Shown here in pieces: positions 17,560 through 27,518 of a DNA stretch of 53,076 nucleotides (the first letter of the stretch is position 1; every line of letters begins with the position of its first letter). Source of the stretch: Chromatiales bacterium (GTDB lineage Bacteria; Pseudomonadota; Gammaproteobacteria; Poriferisulfidales; Oxydemutatoraceae). The notes beneath the pieces were generated by a model that did not search any database, was not told the origin of the DNA, and saw only the letters and a program-made list of their open reading frames with translations. The stretch covers positions 1 through 53,076 of the forward strand of contig JACONC010000009.1 of assembly GCA_014323925.1 (NCBI GenBank), read 5' to 3'. A program made the translations under genes and the position numbers.

Positions 17560-17578
17560 TATGTAAATAATTTACATA
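17560..17578. promoter_or_regulatory. Palindromic candidate operator
   Basis: TATGTAAAT-A-ATTTACATA is a perfect inverted repeat with 9-bp arms around one base. It sits about 38 bp upstream of the -35 of the sctQ promoter, a position that suits an activator dimer. The regulator is unknown. Confidence 0.45.
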
Positions 17579-17766
17579 ATATTTCATAAAAAATTCAATT
17601 TAGCCACAGCATACTTTGCTGTCTCTTGTGCAGTTCCTACTTTATTCCTAAATTAAAATCTCCATCATGATATATCCGTTTTTACTGATGCTCCTTTGCC
17701 CGCCGGTAAAGCTCTTTGCTGTTGCTACATTATAATATAGCTGAACATGTATAATTCAGAAATAGT

Positions 17767-19260
17767 ATGCCTTTAGCAAAACTTACAACTTATATTGTTA
17801 TTCTATTGATGCTAGTGGCCTGTGACGATGCCGCAAAAACTGATCCACCGCCCTGGCAACCTAGCTCGATAGAAAACCTCAATACTATCAAAGTCGCGCT
17901 CAGAGTGAACCCGGCAAGTTACTATTGGCAAGATGGGCAGGCAACGGGCTTTGATTATCATCTTTTAGAACATTTTGCCGACTATACGAATAACAAAATT
18001 GAAGTTATACCAGTTGCAACTGCGGCTGAAGCTATTGCGTTACTATCAGACCAATCAGTGGATATGGCGGCAGGTGCTCTAAGTGCAACACAATTGCACG
18101 CCCGGCACTTTGAAGTCTCCATCCCCTATTATCAAAGCAAACAATATATGATTTATCGCTACCCTGATGTTAAACCCCTTAGTTTTGAAGAAATCTCGCT
18201 GTCGGATATAGATATTAGTGACAACCCCAAACACATAGAGTTATTAGAAAAATTGAATGTTCGGTATCACGACCGCAACACAATCAACCCGACGAATGTA
18301 GATGCCGAATCGGATCATTCAAAAGATAGTTCTTGGTATCTGCATCCAAATACACCCTCGTATAAACTGATAGAAATGATCAATCTGGGTTTAGTGCGCT
18401 ATACCGTAGCCGATGCTTTTGAATTTGCGGCAACGCATTTTTTATACCCATATGCCAAAATAGCCTTTACGGTTTCCGAAGAAGTACCTATTACATGGCT
18501 ATTCAACTCTGCAACCACCGACGGCACTTCCAAACACCTAGTTCATCTTGCCAATGCCCTGTTCACATCCATGCAAAAAAACGGGGAGCTTGAGCGTATC
18601 ACAAAATCCCATCCGGAGCATTTAGAATTGCTGTCTTACGCTGAAAAACTAACATTTATAGAATCGGCATATAGAAAACTTTCCAAATATAAAAGATATT
18701 TCAAAATAGCGTCTGATAAATACTTGCTTGATTGGAAACTAATTGCTGCTATCGCATACCAAGAGTCGCACTGGAACCCACGCGCAGTATCACCTACCGG
18801 TGTAAAAGGCATTATGATGCTGACCCAAGAAATTGCACAATATTACGAAGTCAGCGACCGTCTCGATGCTTATCAAAGCATTATGGGAGGAAGCAAATAC
18901 TTAAACGAACTATTAGGCAGAGTACCTCCTGAAGTCCCAGCCCCAGATCGTCTGTGGATGGCACTCACTGCTTATTTAGCGGGGTATGGTCACCTTCAAG
19001 ACGCTCTCAAATTGACTCGCAACAGAGGAGCTAACACGAATTCTTGGTTAGCACTCAGTCATTCATTGAAATTATTGCAGAAACCCGAATGGTACCAAAA
19101 GGCAAAACACGGTAAACCGCGCAACGATGTTGTCTCTTATATCAACAATGTCCGAAATTATAAATTTTTACTCAGCCTGCTGGAGGATGCAATCTCGACA
19201 GAGATCCCTCAGGCTTATCAACCCGCTTTTATAATTCCAGAAAACTATGTAGGCAGTTAA
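17767..19260 (+). CDS. mltF: Membrane-bound lytic murein transglycosylase F
   Basis: 497 residues. The signal ends in a lipobox (LVAC, Cys19), so it is a lipoprotein. Residues about 38-275 form a periplasmic solute-binding-like domain (IKVALRVNPASYYWQDGQATGFDYHLLEHFAD), and residues about 305-460 an SLT lysozyme-like domain with the catalytic glutamate in AYQESHWNP (Glu333), then GVKGIMMLT. It cleaves peptidoglycan between MurNAc and GlcNAc, leaving anhydro ends. It is divergent from sctQ; injectisomes often need a wall-cutting enzyme, but MltF is also a general housekeeping enzyme, so a link is only inferred. Confidence 0.93.
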   Translation: MPLAKLTTYIVILLMLVACDDAAKTDPPPWQPSSIENLNTIKVALRVNPASYYWQDGQATGFDYHLLEHFADYTNNKIEVIPVATAAEAIALLSDQSVDMAAGALSATQLHARHFEVSIPYYQSKQYMIYRYPDVKPLSFEEISLSDIDISDNPKHIELLEKLNVRYHDRNTINPTNVDAESDHSKDSSWYLHPNTPSYKLIEMINLGLVRYTVADAFEFAATHFLYPYAKIAFTVSEEVPITWLFNSATTDGTSKHLVHLANALFTSMQKNGELERITKSHPEHLELLSYAEKLTFIESAYRKLSKYKRYFKIASDKYLLDWKLIAAIAYQESHWNPRAVSPTGVKGIMMLTQEIAQYYEVSDRLDAYQSIMGGSKYLNELLGRVPPEVPAPDRLWMALTAYLAGYGHLQDALKLTRNRGANTNSWLALSHSLKLLQKPEWYQKAKHGKPRNDVVSYINNVRNYKFLLSLLEDAISTEIPQAYQPAFIIPENYVGS

Positions 19261-19306
19261 CTTGGAGATTACACTCAATATATCTGAGAGGAAAGTCTCC
19301 CATCCC

Positions 19307-20218
19307 TTACTTAAAGTTGGTGCTATAGAGTTTGTAGGAGGGAAGCGTTATAACACAAGGGGGGCTAACAAGGAGGAGGTCTAAATCTCCTCTGCAGTAT
19401 AATTCCCCATGAATGTAATCCAAAGATTTACACTGATACATAATGGCATGCTTCCATTTAATCGCTGCCGCACACGTCAACATATAACCCCCGGTTGATG
19501 ATGTGTTATAACGGTTTGGCAAAGGTTCAATCAAGCGACGGTTAGAGATAAATCCCCTAGGAGCTTTACTTGGAGACGGTACCCCACCTATCTTAAGCCT
19601 ACGAGCTTCTATATAACTCAGATTTTGTCCTAATTTTAATTTGCAACAACGAAAAAAAGTATATGCAATCATAGTAAAAAATATACGATACACCATATAT
19701 AAAGGTAGCTCCGGGAAATACTTTTTATACATTATCAGCTTAAGTATATTGCTTACATACATATACATTCTAAATTTTTTGCTTCTAAAAGCCCAAACAA
19801 TAGGGGCAAGTATATCGTAAACAATTCTTGATTCATGGCTAAACATTATCATATCGCGCAGAAATACTTGAGACTCTGCCAATATTTTCGGGAAATTAGT
19901 TGGTAGCTGGGCATCATCTTCTAATATGCAGGCTTGAGAGATGTTTTTTTTCACCATTAAATTATATATCTTAATGTGGCTCAAGCTACAAGCGACCATA
20001 CCTGGCTTCTGACTTTTAAAAAAATAATCTAGCTGTTGTTTATCTATGTCTAGCTGTTGTGCTATTGCCTCACGGTCTGTTTGAGAGTACATATCATATT
20101 TATCTATTGCATCTACGAATTGATACTGTAGATTAAAAGCATCAAGTTGTCTTTGCATGAAAAGCCTTCTTTCTGGTGTACGTTTTAGGTTAACAATATA
20201 GATAGGTGGATAGGTCAT
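19307..20218 (-). CDS. Glycosyltransferase family 25 protein
   Basis: 303 residues. The start PIYIVNLKRTPERRLFMQRQLDAFNLQYQFVDAID is diagnostic of the family that includes LgtB/LpsA-type lipooligosaccharide galactosyltransferases. MVACSLSHIKIYNLM and the acidic metal-binding motif ILEDDAQLP (about 107-115) follow, and GGYMLTCAAAIKW lies near the end. A basic, hydrophobic insert at about 135-195 is longer than usual. It probably adds a sugar to a surface glycolipid; donor and acceptor cannot be told. It stands alone, convergent with mltF and divergent from purH, with no other LPS genes nearby. Confidence 0.85.
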   Translation of the reverse strand: MTYPPIYIVNLKRTPERRLFMQRQLDAFNLQYQFVDAIDKYDMYSQTDREAIAQQLDIDKQQLDYFFKSQKPGMVACSLSHIKIYNLMVKKNISQACILEDDAQLPTNFPKILAESQVFLRDMIMFSHESRIVYDILAPIVWAFRSKKFRMYMYVSNILKLIMYKKYFPELPLYMVYRIFFTMIAYTFFRCCKLKLGQNLSYIEARRLKIGGVPSPSKAPRGFISNRRLIEPLPNRYNTSSTGGYMLTCAAAIKWKHAIMYQCKSLDYIHGELYCRGDLDLLLVSPPCVITLPSYKLYSTNFK

Positions 20219-20353
20219 CTCTTATTTAATTGACATTATAATTTTTAGTTATTACTAATATCATATTATCATACAAGCCACACCGCTTAACTTTCAAGTT
20301 TAACTATTCAAATTTTTTGACTAAAACTTTCTAGTCTCTTGCTAATGCCGTCT

Positions 20354-20383
20354 TTGCTTCTCCTTTAGAGATTAAGGTATAAT
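20354..20383 (+). promoter_or_regulatory. Candidate purH promoter
   Basis: TTGCTT (20354-20359) and TATAAT (20378-20383) are 18 bp apart, and the -10 lies about 21 bp before the purH ATG. The leader would be short. No purine-repressor site is obvious. Confidence 0.45.
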
Positions 20384-20404
20384 TGCTCTTTTTATTTAAT
20401 CATA

Positions 20405-21958
20405 ATGCCCACTACCGACCCTGAGAAGATAGTAATCAAACGTGCCTTATTGAGTGTATCGGATAAAACCGGTATCGTTGAACTTGCCCACACCTTGGCA
20501 TCGTTGAATATAGAGATTTTATCCACTTCAGGCACTGCCAAGTTGCTACAAGATGCCGGTATTGCTATCACTGAGGTTTCCGATTATACGGGGTTCCCTG
20601 AGATTATGAATGGGCGCATTAAAACATTACATCCCAAAGTACACGGTGCGTTGCTCGGACGGCGCGGCTTGGACGATGCAGTTATGCAAGAACATCGTAT
20701 CACCGCGATAGGTTTAGTGGTGGCTAACCTATATCCTTTTACTCGCACCATTCAAAAAAAAGATTGCACGCAGGCACAGGCAATTGAAAATATAGATATC
20801 GGTGGACCAGCAATGATTCGCTCGGCCGCTAAAAATAATGACAATGTGACAGTCGTCGTAGACCCCGACGACTATCGGCAACTACAGTTTTTGTTGGAAA
20901 AAAACGGTGCTAGCATTCCCAGTGAGCAACGACTGCTGTGGGCAGCTAAGGCGTTTGACTATACCGCATCTTACGATAGCGCAATCGGTTTTTACTTAGC
21001 TAAACTGAATAATCAATTTCCCCACAGTGTTGCTGGGTATACCTGTCGTTTTGACCTACGCTACGGTGAGAATCCACACCAAGCCGCGGCCTTGTATATG
21101 GACGAATATGCCAGCTGTCTAGAGCAACTGCAAGGGAAAGCATTATCCTATAATAATTATCTGGATGTGGATGCGGCGATTACCTTAGTATCCGATTTTA
21201 CTAGCGAATGTGTGTGTGCAATTATCAAGCACACCAATCCTTGCGGTGTTGCTTGTGGTGAACACCCAGTTGATGCATATCGGCGCGCGTATATAGCCGA
21301 TCCGTTGTCGGCTTTCGGCGGCATCATCGCTTTTAATCACGAGATAGATAGGAAAACAATAACTGCTATTATTGAACAACAATTTGTCGAGGTGATTGTA
21401 GCGCCGGCAGTCACCAGTGATGCAGGACAAGCGTTATCCGACAAGCCAAATGTGCGCTTAATCATATACCGGCCTGCTGGACAGCGCCAATCACTCTATA
21501 GTCTGCGTAGCATAGAAGGGGGCGTGTTGCTACAACAGAAGGACTCTTCCTGCATTACAGCATCGGATTTGCGGGTCGTTGGACAGCTGGGACTCGATGA
21601 CAAACAAATCTCTGATTTGATCTTTGCCGCGCGCATCGTAAAGCAAGTAAAATCAAATGCCATCGTCTGTGTAAAGGCACAACAAACAGTCGGTATTGGT
21701 GGTGGGCAGATGAGCAGAATAGATGCACTGAAAATAGCTACCAGCAAAGCGCAACAAGCAAAGCTATCGCTTCATCGCGCAGTGTTGGCATCAGATGCTT
21801 TCTTCCCGTTTGCAGACAGTATTGAGTACGCAGCAAAACTAGGAATAGGTGCCATCGTACAGCCCGGCGGCTCTGTAAAAGACGCTGAGGTAATCGCTAC
21901 TGCTAATCGACTTGGCGTCGCTATGGTATTTACCGGAATACGCAATTTCAAGCATTAA
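20405..21958 (+). CDS. purH: Bifunctional AICAR formyltransferase / IMP cyclohydrolase
   Basis: 517 residues, the normal size. PurH performs the last two steps of IMP synthesis. The N-terminal MGS-like cyclohydrolase domain (about 1-200) carries LLSVSDKTGIVELA, ILSTSGTAKLL and MNGRIKTLHPKVHG. The C-terminal transformylase domain carries LRYGENPHQAAALY, KHTNPCGVA and AFGGIIAFN. The end, MVFTGIRNFKH, is the typical PurH terminus. It is a single gene here; purD is not adjacent. Convergent with rho. Confidence 0.96.
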   Translation: MPTTDPEKIVIKRALLSVSDKTGIVELAHTLASLNIEILSTSGTAKLLQDAGIAITEVSDYTGFPEIMNGRIKTLHPKVHGALLGRRGLDDAVMQEHRITAIGLVVANLYPFTRTIQKKDCTQAQAIENIDIGGPAMIRSAAKNNDNVTVVVDPDDYRQLQFLLEKNGASIPSEQRLLWAAKAFDYTASYDSAIGFYLAKLNNQFPHSVAGYTCRFDLRYGENPHQAAALYMDEYASCLEQLQGKALSYNNYLDVDAAITLVSDFTSECVCAIIKHTNPCGVACGEHPVDAYRRAYIADPLSAFGGIIAFNHEIDRKTITAIIEQQFVEVIVAPAVTSDAGQALSDKPNVRLIIYRPAGQRQSLYSLRSIEGGVLLQQKDSSCITASDLRVVGQLGLDDKQISDLIFAARIVKQVKSNAIVCVKAQQTVGIGGGQMSRIDALKIATSKAQQAKLSLHRAVLASDAFFPFADSIEYAAKLGIGAIVQPGGSVKDAEVIATANRLGVAMVFTGIRNFKH

Positions 21959-22035
21959 TTAAAAAAACGCCGTTCATGGTTGGCCAGTTGGCCAGTTGAA
22001 AAACCTTAGCAGTAAAAGTTATAGGCTAAAAAAAA

Positions 22036-23292
22036 TTAGCCTTTCATAGCTTCAAAGAACTCGGAGTTGACTTTGGTGTTTTTCAATCTTGTAAGTATAA
22101 ACTCTATCGCTTCCGCATCGTCCATAGGGTCTAAAAACTTTCTCAACACCCACATCTTCTTCAGTTCGTCCGGCTCAGTCAATAACTCTTCTCGCCTGGT
22201 ACCCGAACGTTTTACATTGATTGCCGGATATATACGCTTCTCGGCAATCCGACGATCCAGATGTATTTCCATATTACCAGTGCCTTTGAATTCTTCATAG
22301 ATAACCTCGTCCATTTTAGAACCGGTATCTATCAGTGCGGTTGCCAGTATCGTCAAGCTGCCACCCTCTTCGGTATTTCTGGCTGCACCGAAAAATCGCT
22401 TGGGACGAGTGAGTGCGTTGGCATCAACACCACCGGTTAACACTCGACCTGAGACCGGCATCACCGTGTTGTAAGCGCGTGCCAAGCGGGTAATAGAATC
22501 CAGTAATATAACTATGTCTTTTTTATGTTCAACCAACCGTTTGGCTTTTTCTATAACCATGTCTGCTACTTGCACATGGCGTGTTGCTGGCTCGTCAAAA
22601 GTACTGGAGATAACCTCGCCTCTGACCATGCGCTGCATCTCAGTGACTTCCTCTGGACGCTCATCTATTAGTAACACAATTAAATAACATTCTGGGCAAT
22701 TTGCGGTAATGCTTTGAGCGATATTTTGCAACATGATGGTTTTCCCGGCTTTGGGCGGAGAAACTAATAGGCCGCGCTGTCCTTTTCCTATCGGGGCGAC
22801 TAAATCTATAATACGGGCGGTGATGTCCTCGGAACTACCGCTGCCACACTCAAGGCGTAGCCGTTGTTCGGCGTGCAGAGGCGTTAGGCTTTCAAATAGA
22901 ACTTTATCTCGTGCCTGTTGTAAGGACGCATAATTGATGGTGTCGATTTTCAGTAACGCAAAATAACGCTCGTTGTCTTTCGGTGGGCGAATTTTTCCGG
23001 CTATCGTATCGCCAGTGCGTAGATCAAATCGCTTAATCTGATTGGGCGAAACATAAATATCGTCGGGGCCATGCTGATAAGACTCATCCGCTGAGCGTAG
23101 AAAACCAAACCCATTTTCTAATATCTCCAATACACCCTCGCCGGTAATATCTTCACGATTTCTAGATCTGGTCTTCAGTATAGAAAAAATAATGTCTTGG
23201 CGTCGTGAACTTCTAGTGCTTGTGATGCCGATGGATTCGGCAAGATCAACTAATTCAGGTACTGGTGTTTTTTTTAATTCTGTAAGGTTCAT
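22036..23292 (-). CDS. rho: Transcription termination factor Rho
   Basis: 418 residues, near identical in plan to E. coli Rho (419). An N-terminal helical bundle ([23 protein letters not shown]) and cold-shock RNA-binding domain ([15 protein letters not shown]) are followed by the hexameric ATPase with P-loop [12 protein letters not shown], the Q-loop and R-loop region, and [11 protein letters not shown]. Rho stops untranslated transcripts. No thioredoxin gene lies upstream, unlike in many gammaproteobacteria. The 230-bp gap to mnmE shows no gene. Confidence 0.97.
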   Translation of the reverse strand: MNLTELKKTPVPELVDLAESIGITSTRSSRRQDIIFSILKTRSRNREDITGEGVLEILENGFGFLRSADESYQHGPDDIYVSPNQIKRFDLRTGDTIAGKIRPPKDNERYFALLKIDTINYASLQQARDKVLFESLTPLHAEQRLRLECGSGSSEDITARIIDLVAPIGKGQRGLLVSPPKAGKTIMLQNIAQSITANCPECYLIVLLIDERPEEVTEMQRMVRGEVISSTFDEPATRHVQVADMVIEKAKRLVEHKKDIVILLDSITRLARAYNTVMPVSGRVLTGGVDANALTRPKRFFGAARNTEEGGSLTILATALIDTGSKMDEVIYEEFKGTGNMEIHLDRRIAEKRIYPAINVKRSGTRREELLTEPDELKKMWVLRKFLDPMDDAEAIEFILTRLKNTKVNSEFFEAMKG

Positions 23293-23522
23293 ATCAGTTA
23301 TTTTCTGGGAATTATCTCAATAATTAAGGGGGTGGAAACGGAGTCGGGTAGGCTTCTATCCAGCGATAAAGCCGCAACTCATAGAGAAGCATTTATCAAA
23401 AGGTTCATTCTATCATGGTTTTGGAACAAAATTGTAACTTTTAATGGCTCGTTATATAGTGCGATATACATTGCGCTCGACTGTTATTGAGTGTATTAAC
23501 TTGCGGCATACTCTACAAGATC

Positions 23523-24878
23523 TTATTTACCTATGCAGAAGCGAGAGAAGATATCGCTCAATAATTCTTCATTACCATAGGTGCCAGTAATATCTGCCAG
23601 TGCTTGTTGTGCGAGGCGAAAATTTTCTGCAACGAGTTCAAGCTGTTGCGTTGATTGGCATCGAGGGTGCTTAGTAATTTCCGACAGTAGCTGCGCCACC
23701 GTATGTAGCGCTTCAATATGACGGCGATTGGCAAATACAACACTGCGCTCGGAATCTAAAAAGTTGCCATGCGTTATGCGCGCTTTAATCTGCTGCTTTA
23801 GTAAATCAATACCGGCACCCGTTTTCGCGGATATTTGTACATCAAAAGCGGCGTTCTCAGTAGGTGCCTTAAGCAAATCTATCTTGTTGGCGACGATAAG
23901 TGTCGGTTTAGCTTTGCATTGAGACAGCAGTGCGCGCGCGGTAGCGCATATCCCGTCTCGTGCGTCGACCAATAATAACAGCAAGTCTGATGCTTGCACG
24001 GCATTTCGAGTCCGTCGCATACCTTCTTGCTCTATAACATCATTGGTTTCTCTGAGCCCAGCAGTATCTGATATTGTTAGTGGGATACCGTCCACCGCTA
24101 TGTTACTGTTGACAATATCTCTGGTCGTCCCTGGTTGTGCGTTGACGATAGCTTCAGCACGATTTGTTAAGCGATTCAATAAGCTCGATTTGCCTACATT
24201 CACCCGCCCTACAATCACAACTTTTATGCCTTCGTATAAATACAAACTGTGTTGTGCTTTTTTTTTCAATTGTTCAATATCGTGGATTAGGTCTGTTAAA
24301 TTTTTCTCAAACTCTGGGAGGCTCAAAATATCTATGTCCTCATCAGAGAAGTCTAGCTCCGCTTCAATCCGTACACGAAATGTTTTAATACGCTCCGCTA
24401 TCTGGCTAAACAGGTGAGACATTTCTCCTTGCAAGGCACGCTGTGCGCCACGGGCGGCTTCACGACTGGAGCTATTGATTAAATCCGCAATGGCTTCTAA
24501 TTGCACCAAATCATACTTATGGTTTAGAAAAGCGCGCTGGCTAAACTCACCCGGCTGGGCAAGACGCGCACCTAGCTGCAATACTCGCTCCAGTATTAAA
24601 TCCAATACGATAGGACTACCGTGCGCTTGTAATTCCAAGACATCTTCACCAGTAAAACTGGCCGGTGCTTTATATAAAATGGCAATTCCCTCATCTATTA
24701 CTTGGTTGTGCTCATCAACAAAGCGACTATAGTGTGCTGTGCGCGTTTGTAGTATCGTTTTGGTTATTTTTGTAGCGATTTCAGAGGCTGCAACACCGCT
24801 AATTCTAACAACGCCGATGCCGGCTTTACCAGTGGCACTGGCAATCGCGGCGATGGTATCGCCGTCTTTGAGATTCAT
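23523..24878 (-). CDS. mnmE: tRNA modification GTPase MnmE
   Basis: 451 residues. With MnmG it places the aminomethyl group on wobble uridine U34 of several tRNAs. The N-terminal formyl-THF-binding domain (IAAIASATGKAGIGVVRISG) is followed by the helical domain, the G domain with P-loop GRVNVGKSSLLNRL, DTAGLRE and NKID, and the C-terminal CIGK whose cysteine is required for modification. All key motifs are present. The start overlaps the end of yidC by 4 bp, giving the conserved order rpmH-rnpA-yidC-mnmE. Confidence 0.96.
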   Translation of the reverse strand: MNLKDGDTIAAIASATGKAGIGVVRISGVAASEIATKITKTILQTRTAHYSRFVDEHNQVIDEGIAILYKAPASFTGEDVLELQAHGSPIVLDLILERVLQLGARLAQPGEFSQRAFLNHKYDLVQLEAIADLINSSSREAARGAQRALQGEMSHLFSQIAERIKTFRVRIEAELDFSDEDIDILSLPEFEKNLTDLIHDIEQLKKKAQHSLYLYEGIKVVIVGRVNVGKSSLLNRLTNRAEAIVNAQPGTTRDIVNSNIAVDGIPLTISDTAGLRETNDVIEQEGMRRTRNAVQASDLLLLLVDARDGICATARALLSQCKAKPTLIVANKIDLLKAPTENAAFDVQISAKTGAGIDLLKQQIKARITHGNFLDSERSVVFANRRHIEALHTVAQLLSEITKHPRCQSTQQLELVAENFRLAQQALADITGTYGNEELLSDIFSRFCIGK

Positions 24879-26569
24879 GATTGTTCTATGCGTTTATTGA
24901 TTACATATTGCTGGGCTATTGATAAAATATTGTTAACCAACCAATACAGCACCAAACCCGACGGGAAAAAAGCAAAAAATACGGTAAATACAATTGGCAA
25001 CACCATCATCACTTTGGCTTGTATGGGGTCAGGTGGGGTCGGGTTCAACTTGGTTTGCACCAGCATCGTTGCGCCCATCAATAGTGGTAAAACATAATAT
25101 GGGTCCCGTGTTGATAGATCGTTTAGCCAAAACATAAAGGGTGCTTGTCTCAGTTCTACACTCTCTAACAATACCCAATAAAGAGCTATAAAAACAGGTA
25201 TTTGTACTAAAATTGGCAAGCAGCCACCCATCGGATTGATTTTTTCTTTCTTATAGAATTCCATCATCTCCTTTTGCATGCGCTCTTTGTCGTTGATAAA
25301 TCGTTCTCTCAGTGCCATGAGACTGGGTTGTAATTTTCGCATCCTTGCCATCGATTTATAGCTTATCTCCGACAACTTGTAGAAAATCAGCTTTATCAAT
25401 AAAGTCAGTAACACAATCGCCCATCCCCAATTGCCTATCAAGTCATGGATTAAATCCAATAGCCAAAATAAAGGCTTGGATAGAATTGAAAAAATGCCAT
25501 AGTCGGTTGTTAACTCAAGCCCTTCTTGTATTTCCTCGAGTTGATTCTGCAGCTTAGGACCTACATACAGCTGTGTGATAAACCGCCCCTGTTGTTTTGG
25601 TTCGACGACTATTGGTTCAGAACGCATGCCTATGATATATTCCGGGCGCACGCCGCCTTGCGCTACTCGCGTGTAAAAATCGTTGCTCTGTTCGGCACTT
25701 GGCAGTAGTGCTGATAGAAAATAATGTTGCAACATCGCTACCCAACCACCGACTATGCGAGTGTTTAATTGTTGTTCGGCAATCTCGTCAAATGGTAATT
25801 TATTATATTTATCGTTGTAATAAGCAGCACCAGTGAAAGTATATAACAGGCGAAAGTCGTCTTCATCTATATGGCCGCGTCTTAATTGACGATATTGTCT
25901 ACCGACCCACACATCGTCGCTGTTATTTCTCACCAGATGCTCAATGCTCAACAAATAACTTGCGCGTTTGAAGGTATATATTTTGTCTACTTCTATGCCG
26001 TCACCACTATCCCAATACAACACCGTTCGCAATGTGTCATCGTTATCGCCGAGCATTGCTTGGGGTTGTCTTATTTGATATTCCTCATGGTGCGAAGGTG
26101 CTCTGCTTCTTAGGGTATCTTTGCTGATACCGGCGATCTGATCGTGCAACAGTCCGGATTGTACGATATAAAAATCACCCCCTTCACCGTTGTTTAACAA
26201 TCTAAAAGGAATATTTGGTTCATTTATGCTCAGTGGTTGTTTTAACAAATCGGCTCGGATGATATCACCGCCGCGCGTGCTGATATCAAGCTCCAATACA
26301 TCAGTGGTCACCTGTACGCGACGGCTTAATACATTTTGCTCCGCATTTTGTATCACGGTATTCGCCTTAGTTGGATCGTATGCGACTGCCTCAGGCAAAT
26401 CATCTTGGCGTGTATAGGTGTCAGTCTCAGGAGAGGTAGCTTGCTGGTATGGCTGGGTCGGTGGTGTTGATATGGCATAGTTCTCGGATTGCCAAACCTG
26501 CCACCTTTCCCATAGCAGAAAAAGCACTAATGCTAGCGACAAATATAATATCAGGCGCGAATTCTCCAT
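24875..26569 (-). CDS. yidC: Membrane protein insertase YidC
   Basis: 564 residues, the Gram-negative long form. A first membrane anchor (ILYLSLALVLFLLWERW) is followed by a large periplasmic domain (about 60-350) and the conserved insertase core with five helices: NWGWAIVLLTLLIKLIFYKLSEISYKSMARM, then KEKINPMGGCLPILVQIPVFIALYWVLLESVELR and the tail VLYWLVNNILSIAQQYVINKRIE. It inserts and folds inner-membrane proteins with or without SecYEG. Only 11 bp separate it from rnpA, so the usual small yidD gene between them is absent. Confidence 0.96.
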   Translation of the reverse strand: MENSRLILYLSLALVLFLLWERWQVWQSENYAISTPPTQPYQQATSPETDTYTRQDDLPEAVAYDPTKANTVIQNAEQNVLSRRVQVTTDVLELDISTRGGDIIRADLLKQPLSINEPNIPFRLLNNGEGGDFYIVQSGLLHDQIAGISKDTLRSRAPSHHEEYQIRQPQAMLGDNDDTLRTVLYWDSGDGIEVDKIYTFKRASYLLSIEHLVRNNSDDVWVGRQYRQLRRGHIDEDDFRLLYTFTGAAYYNDKYNKLPFDEIAEQQLNTRIVGGWVAMLQHYFLSALLPSAEQSNDFYTRVAQGGVRPEYIIGMRSEPIVVEPKQQGRFITQLYVGPKLQNQLEEIQEGLELTTDYGIFSILSKPLFWLLDLIHDLIGNWGWAIVLLTLLIKLIFYKLSEISYKSMARMRKLQPSLMALRERFINDKERMQKEMMEFYKKEKINPMGGCLPILVQIPVFIALYWVLLESVELRQAPFMFWLNDLSTRDPYYVLPLLMGATMLVQTKLNPTPPDPIQAKVMMVLPIVFTVFFAFFPSGLVLYWLVNNILSIAQQYVINKRIEQS

Positions 26570-26580
26570 TTCTGTTTAAT

Positions 26581-26991
26581 TCAGGTATATACCGCTAGAT
26601 GAGTGGCTTGGTGTTGCCAAAAACGATTAAGACTTCTGCAAAACAATGAAGCATCGTTTAGGTTCTGTGTGCCTTTGTATATAATCATATAGTCTTTGCT
26701 GGGTAATGCTAAGCAGTGTTTGCGAAATGTCTCACGAATAATTCTTTTGATGCGATTGCGCACCACGGCATGTTTGACCGTTCTTTTAGAAACGGCAACT
26801 CCTAGACGTGCGTGGCCTTGCCAGTTATCCAAGTAGCGTATTAAAAATCCGCGCCCCTTGAATACTTCTGCCTGTTTAGCTAGTCTAACAAAATCTGATG
26901 CTTTACGCAGGCGAAATGTCTTCTTTAGATTTTCACCGTTGTGCTTCGGGTTGTTGCCAGCCAAGATGAGCTTATCAGCATCAAATGTCAA
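26581..26991 (-). CDS. rnpA: Ribonuclease P protein component
   Basis: 136 residues from a TTG at 26991 that overlaps the rpmH stop (TTGA), giving translational coupling; no ATG is available near the expected start at FRLRKASDF (about residue 26), so the N-terminus is uncertain. The core shows the RNR-type motif [16 protein letters not shown], which binds the RNase P RNA, plus [15 protein letters not shown]. The protein helps the ribozyme remove 5' leaders from pre-tRNA. Confidence 0.93.
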   Translation of the reverse strand: MTFDADKLILAGNNPKHNGENLKKTFRLRKASDFVRLAKQAEVFKGRGFLIRYLDNWQGHARLGVAVSKRTVKHAVVRNRIKRIIRETFRKHCLALPSKDYMIIYKGTQNLNDASLFCRSLNRFWQHQATHLAVYT

Positions 26992-27122
26992 GGGCAGAGC
27001 ACAGCACGGCCGCGTTTCCGCCGTGCATTTATCACTGCACGCCCAGCGTGTGTTTTCATACGCGCACGAAAACCATGTGTTCGTTTGCGTTTGAGATTAC
27101 TGGGTTGAAATGTTCGCTTCAT
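26988..27122 (-). CDS. rpmH: 50S ribosomal protein L34
   Basis: 44 residues, too short for ordinary gene calling but clear: it starts [20 protein letters not shown], continues [19 protein letters not shown] and ends AVLCP. This is the standard L34, a small basic ribosomal protein. A strong promoter lies 36 bp upstream, and its stop overlaps the rnpA start. In many genomes dnaA sits divergently upstream; here an effector operon on the same strand does. Confidence 0.97.
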   Translation of the reverse strand: MKRTFQPSNLKRKRTHGFRARMKTHAGRAVINARRKRGRAVLCP

Positions 27123-27157
27123 TACTTTACATCCAAAATCCTTGATTTAGGTTGCTT

Positions 27158-27186
27158 AATGTAACACTTTCAGGGCTTTTTTTCAA
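27158..27186 (-). promoter_or_regulatory. Promoter of rpmH-rnpA-yidC-mnmE
   Basis: On the minus strand TTGAAA (27181-27186) and TACATT (27158-27163) are separated by 17 bp, an excellent sigma-70 promoter 36 bp before rpmH. Confidence 0.7.
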
Positions 27187-27518
27187 ATAATTATAGGATT
27201 TTGTAAGCAGGTAAATGTGGGAAAGCTGATGTGCTCAGTAGCAGTACTTTATTGTAGGCGGTTATTAAGTCATTACAGGAAATATCAAACTGACCTTCCC
27301 CCTTTTTTAGGTCCATTTTCAAACGGTGAGGCAAACTCTCTAACGAAGAGGATAAGATACGCAACAATGCATTGGTGCTGGTACGCAAGCATTCTTTCAA
27401 CTTCGGATCTACATTTACCACGAAAAGTTATCCGAACATCACGGTTATCTGTCTGCTCGATTGTTTGGTGTTGAGAGCTTGCGGAGTTAGATAATTGAAG
27501 GGATGTGAAACCCTCAAA
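27187..27518. other. Gap between the effector operon and the rpmH promoter
   Basis: About 330 bp with no gene I can defend. A 76-codon minus-strand frame with a GTG start (27191-27421) ends against the rpmH promoter and resembles no known family. There is no clear cluster of DnaA boxes; single TTATCC-like words near 27427 are not enough to call an origin. Confidence 0.4.

Larger units (their letters stand above)
17452..17766. other. Divergent regulatory gap between sctQ and mltF
   Basis: This 315-bp, AT-rich interval separates the divergent sctQ operon and mltF. It holds a good promoter for sctQ and a perfect palindrome (both listed separately). Towards mltF there is a TATAAT at 17731-17736 without a clear -35. 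No gene is seen. Confidence 0.7.

Noticed and set aside
21975..22000. TGGCCAGTTGGCCA as a terminator between purH and rho
   Set aside because: The two TGGCCA words are direct and self-palindromic with a 2-base gap, which does not give a normal hairpin with a T tract.
27191..27421. 76-codon minus-strand frame between the effector and rpmH
   Set aside because: It has a GTG start without a clear ribosome site, no family resemblance, and ends against the rpmH promoter. Kept only as a remark in the gap entry.
27123..27518. Chromosomal origin next to rpmH
   Set aside because: No dnaA gene and no cluster of TTATCCACA-type boxes; single partial matches are expected by chance.
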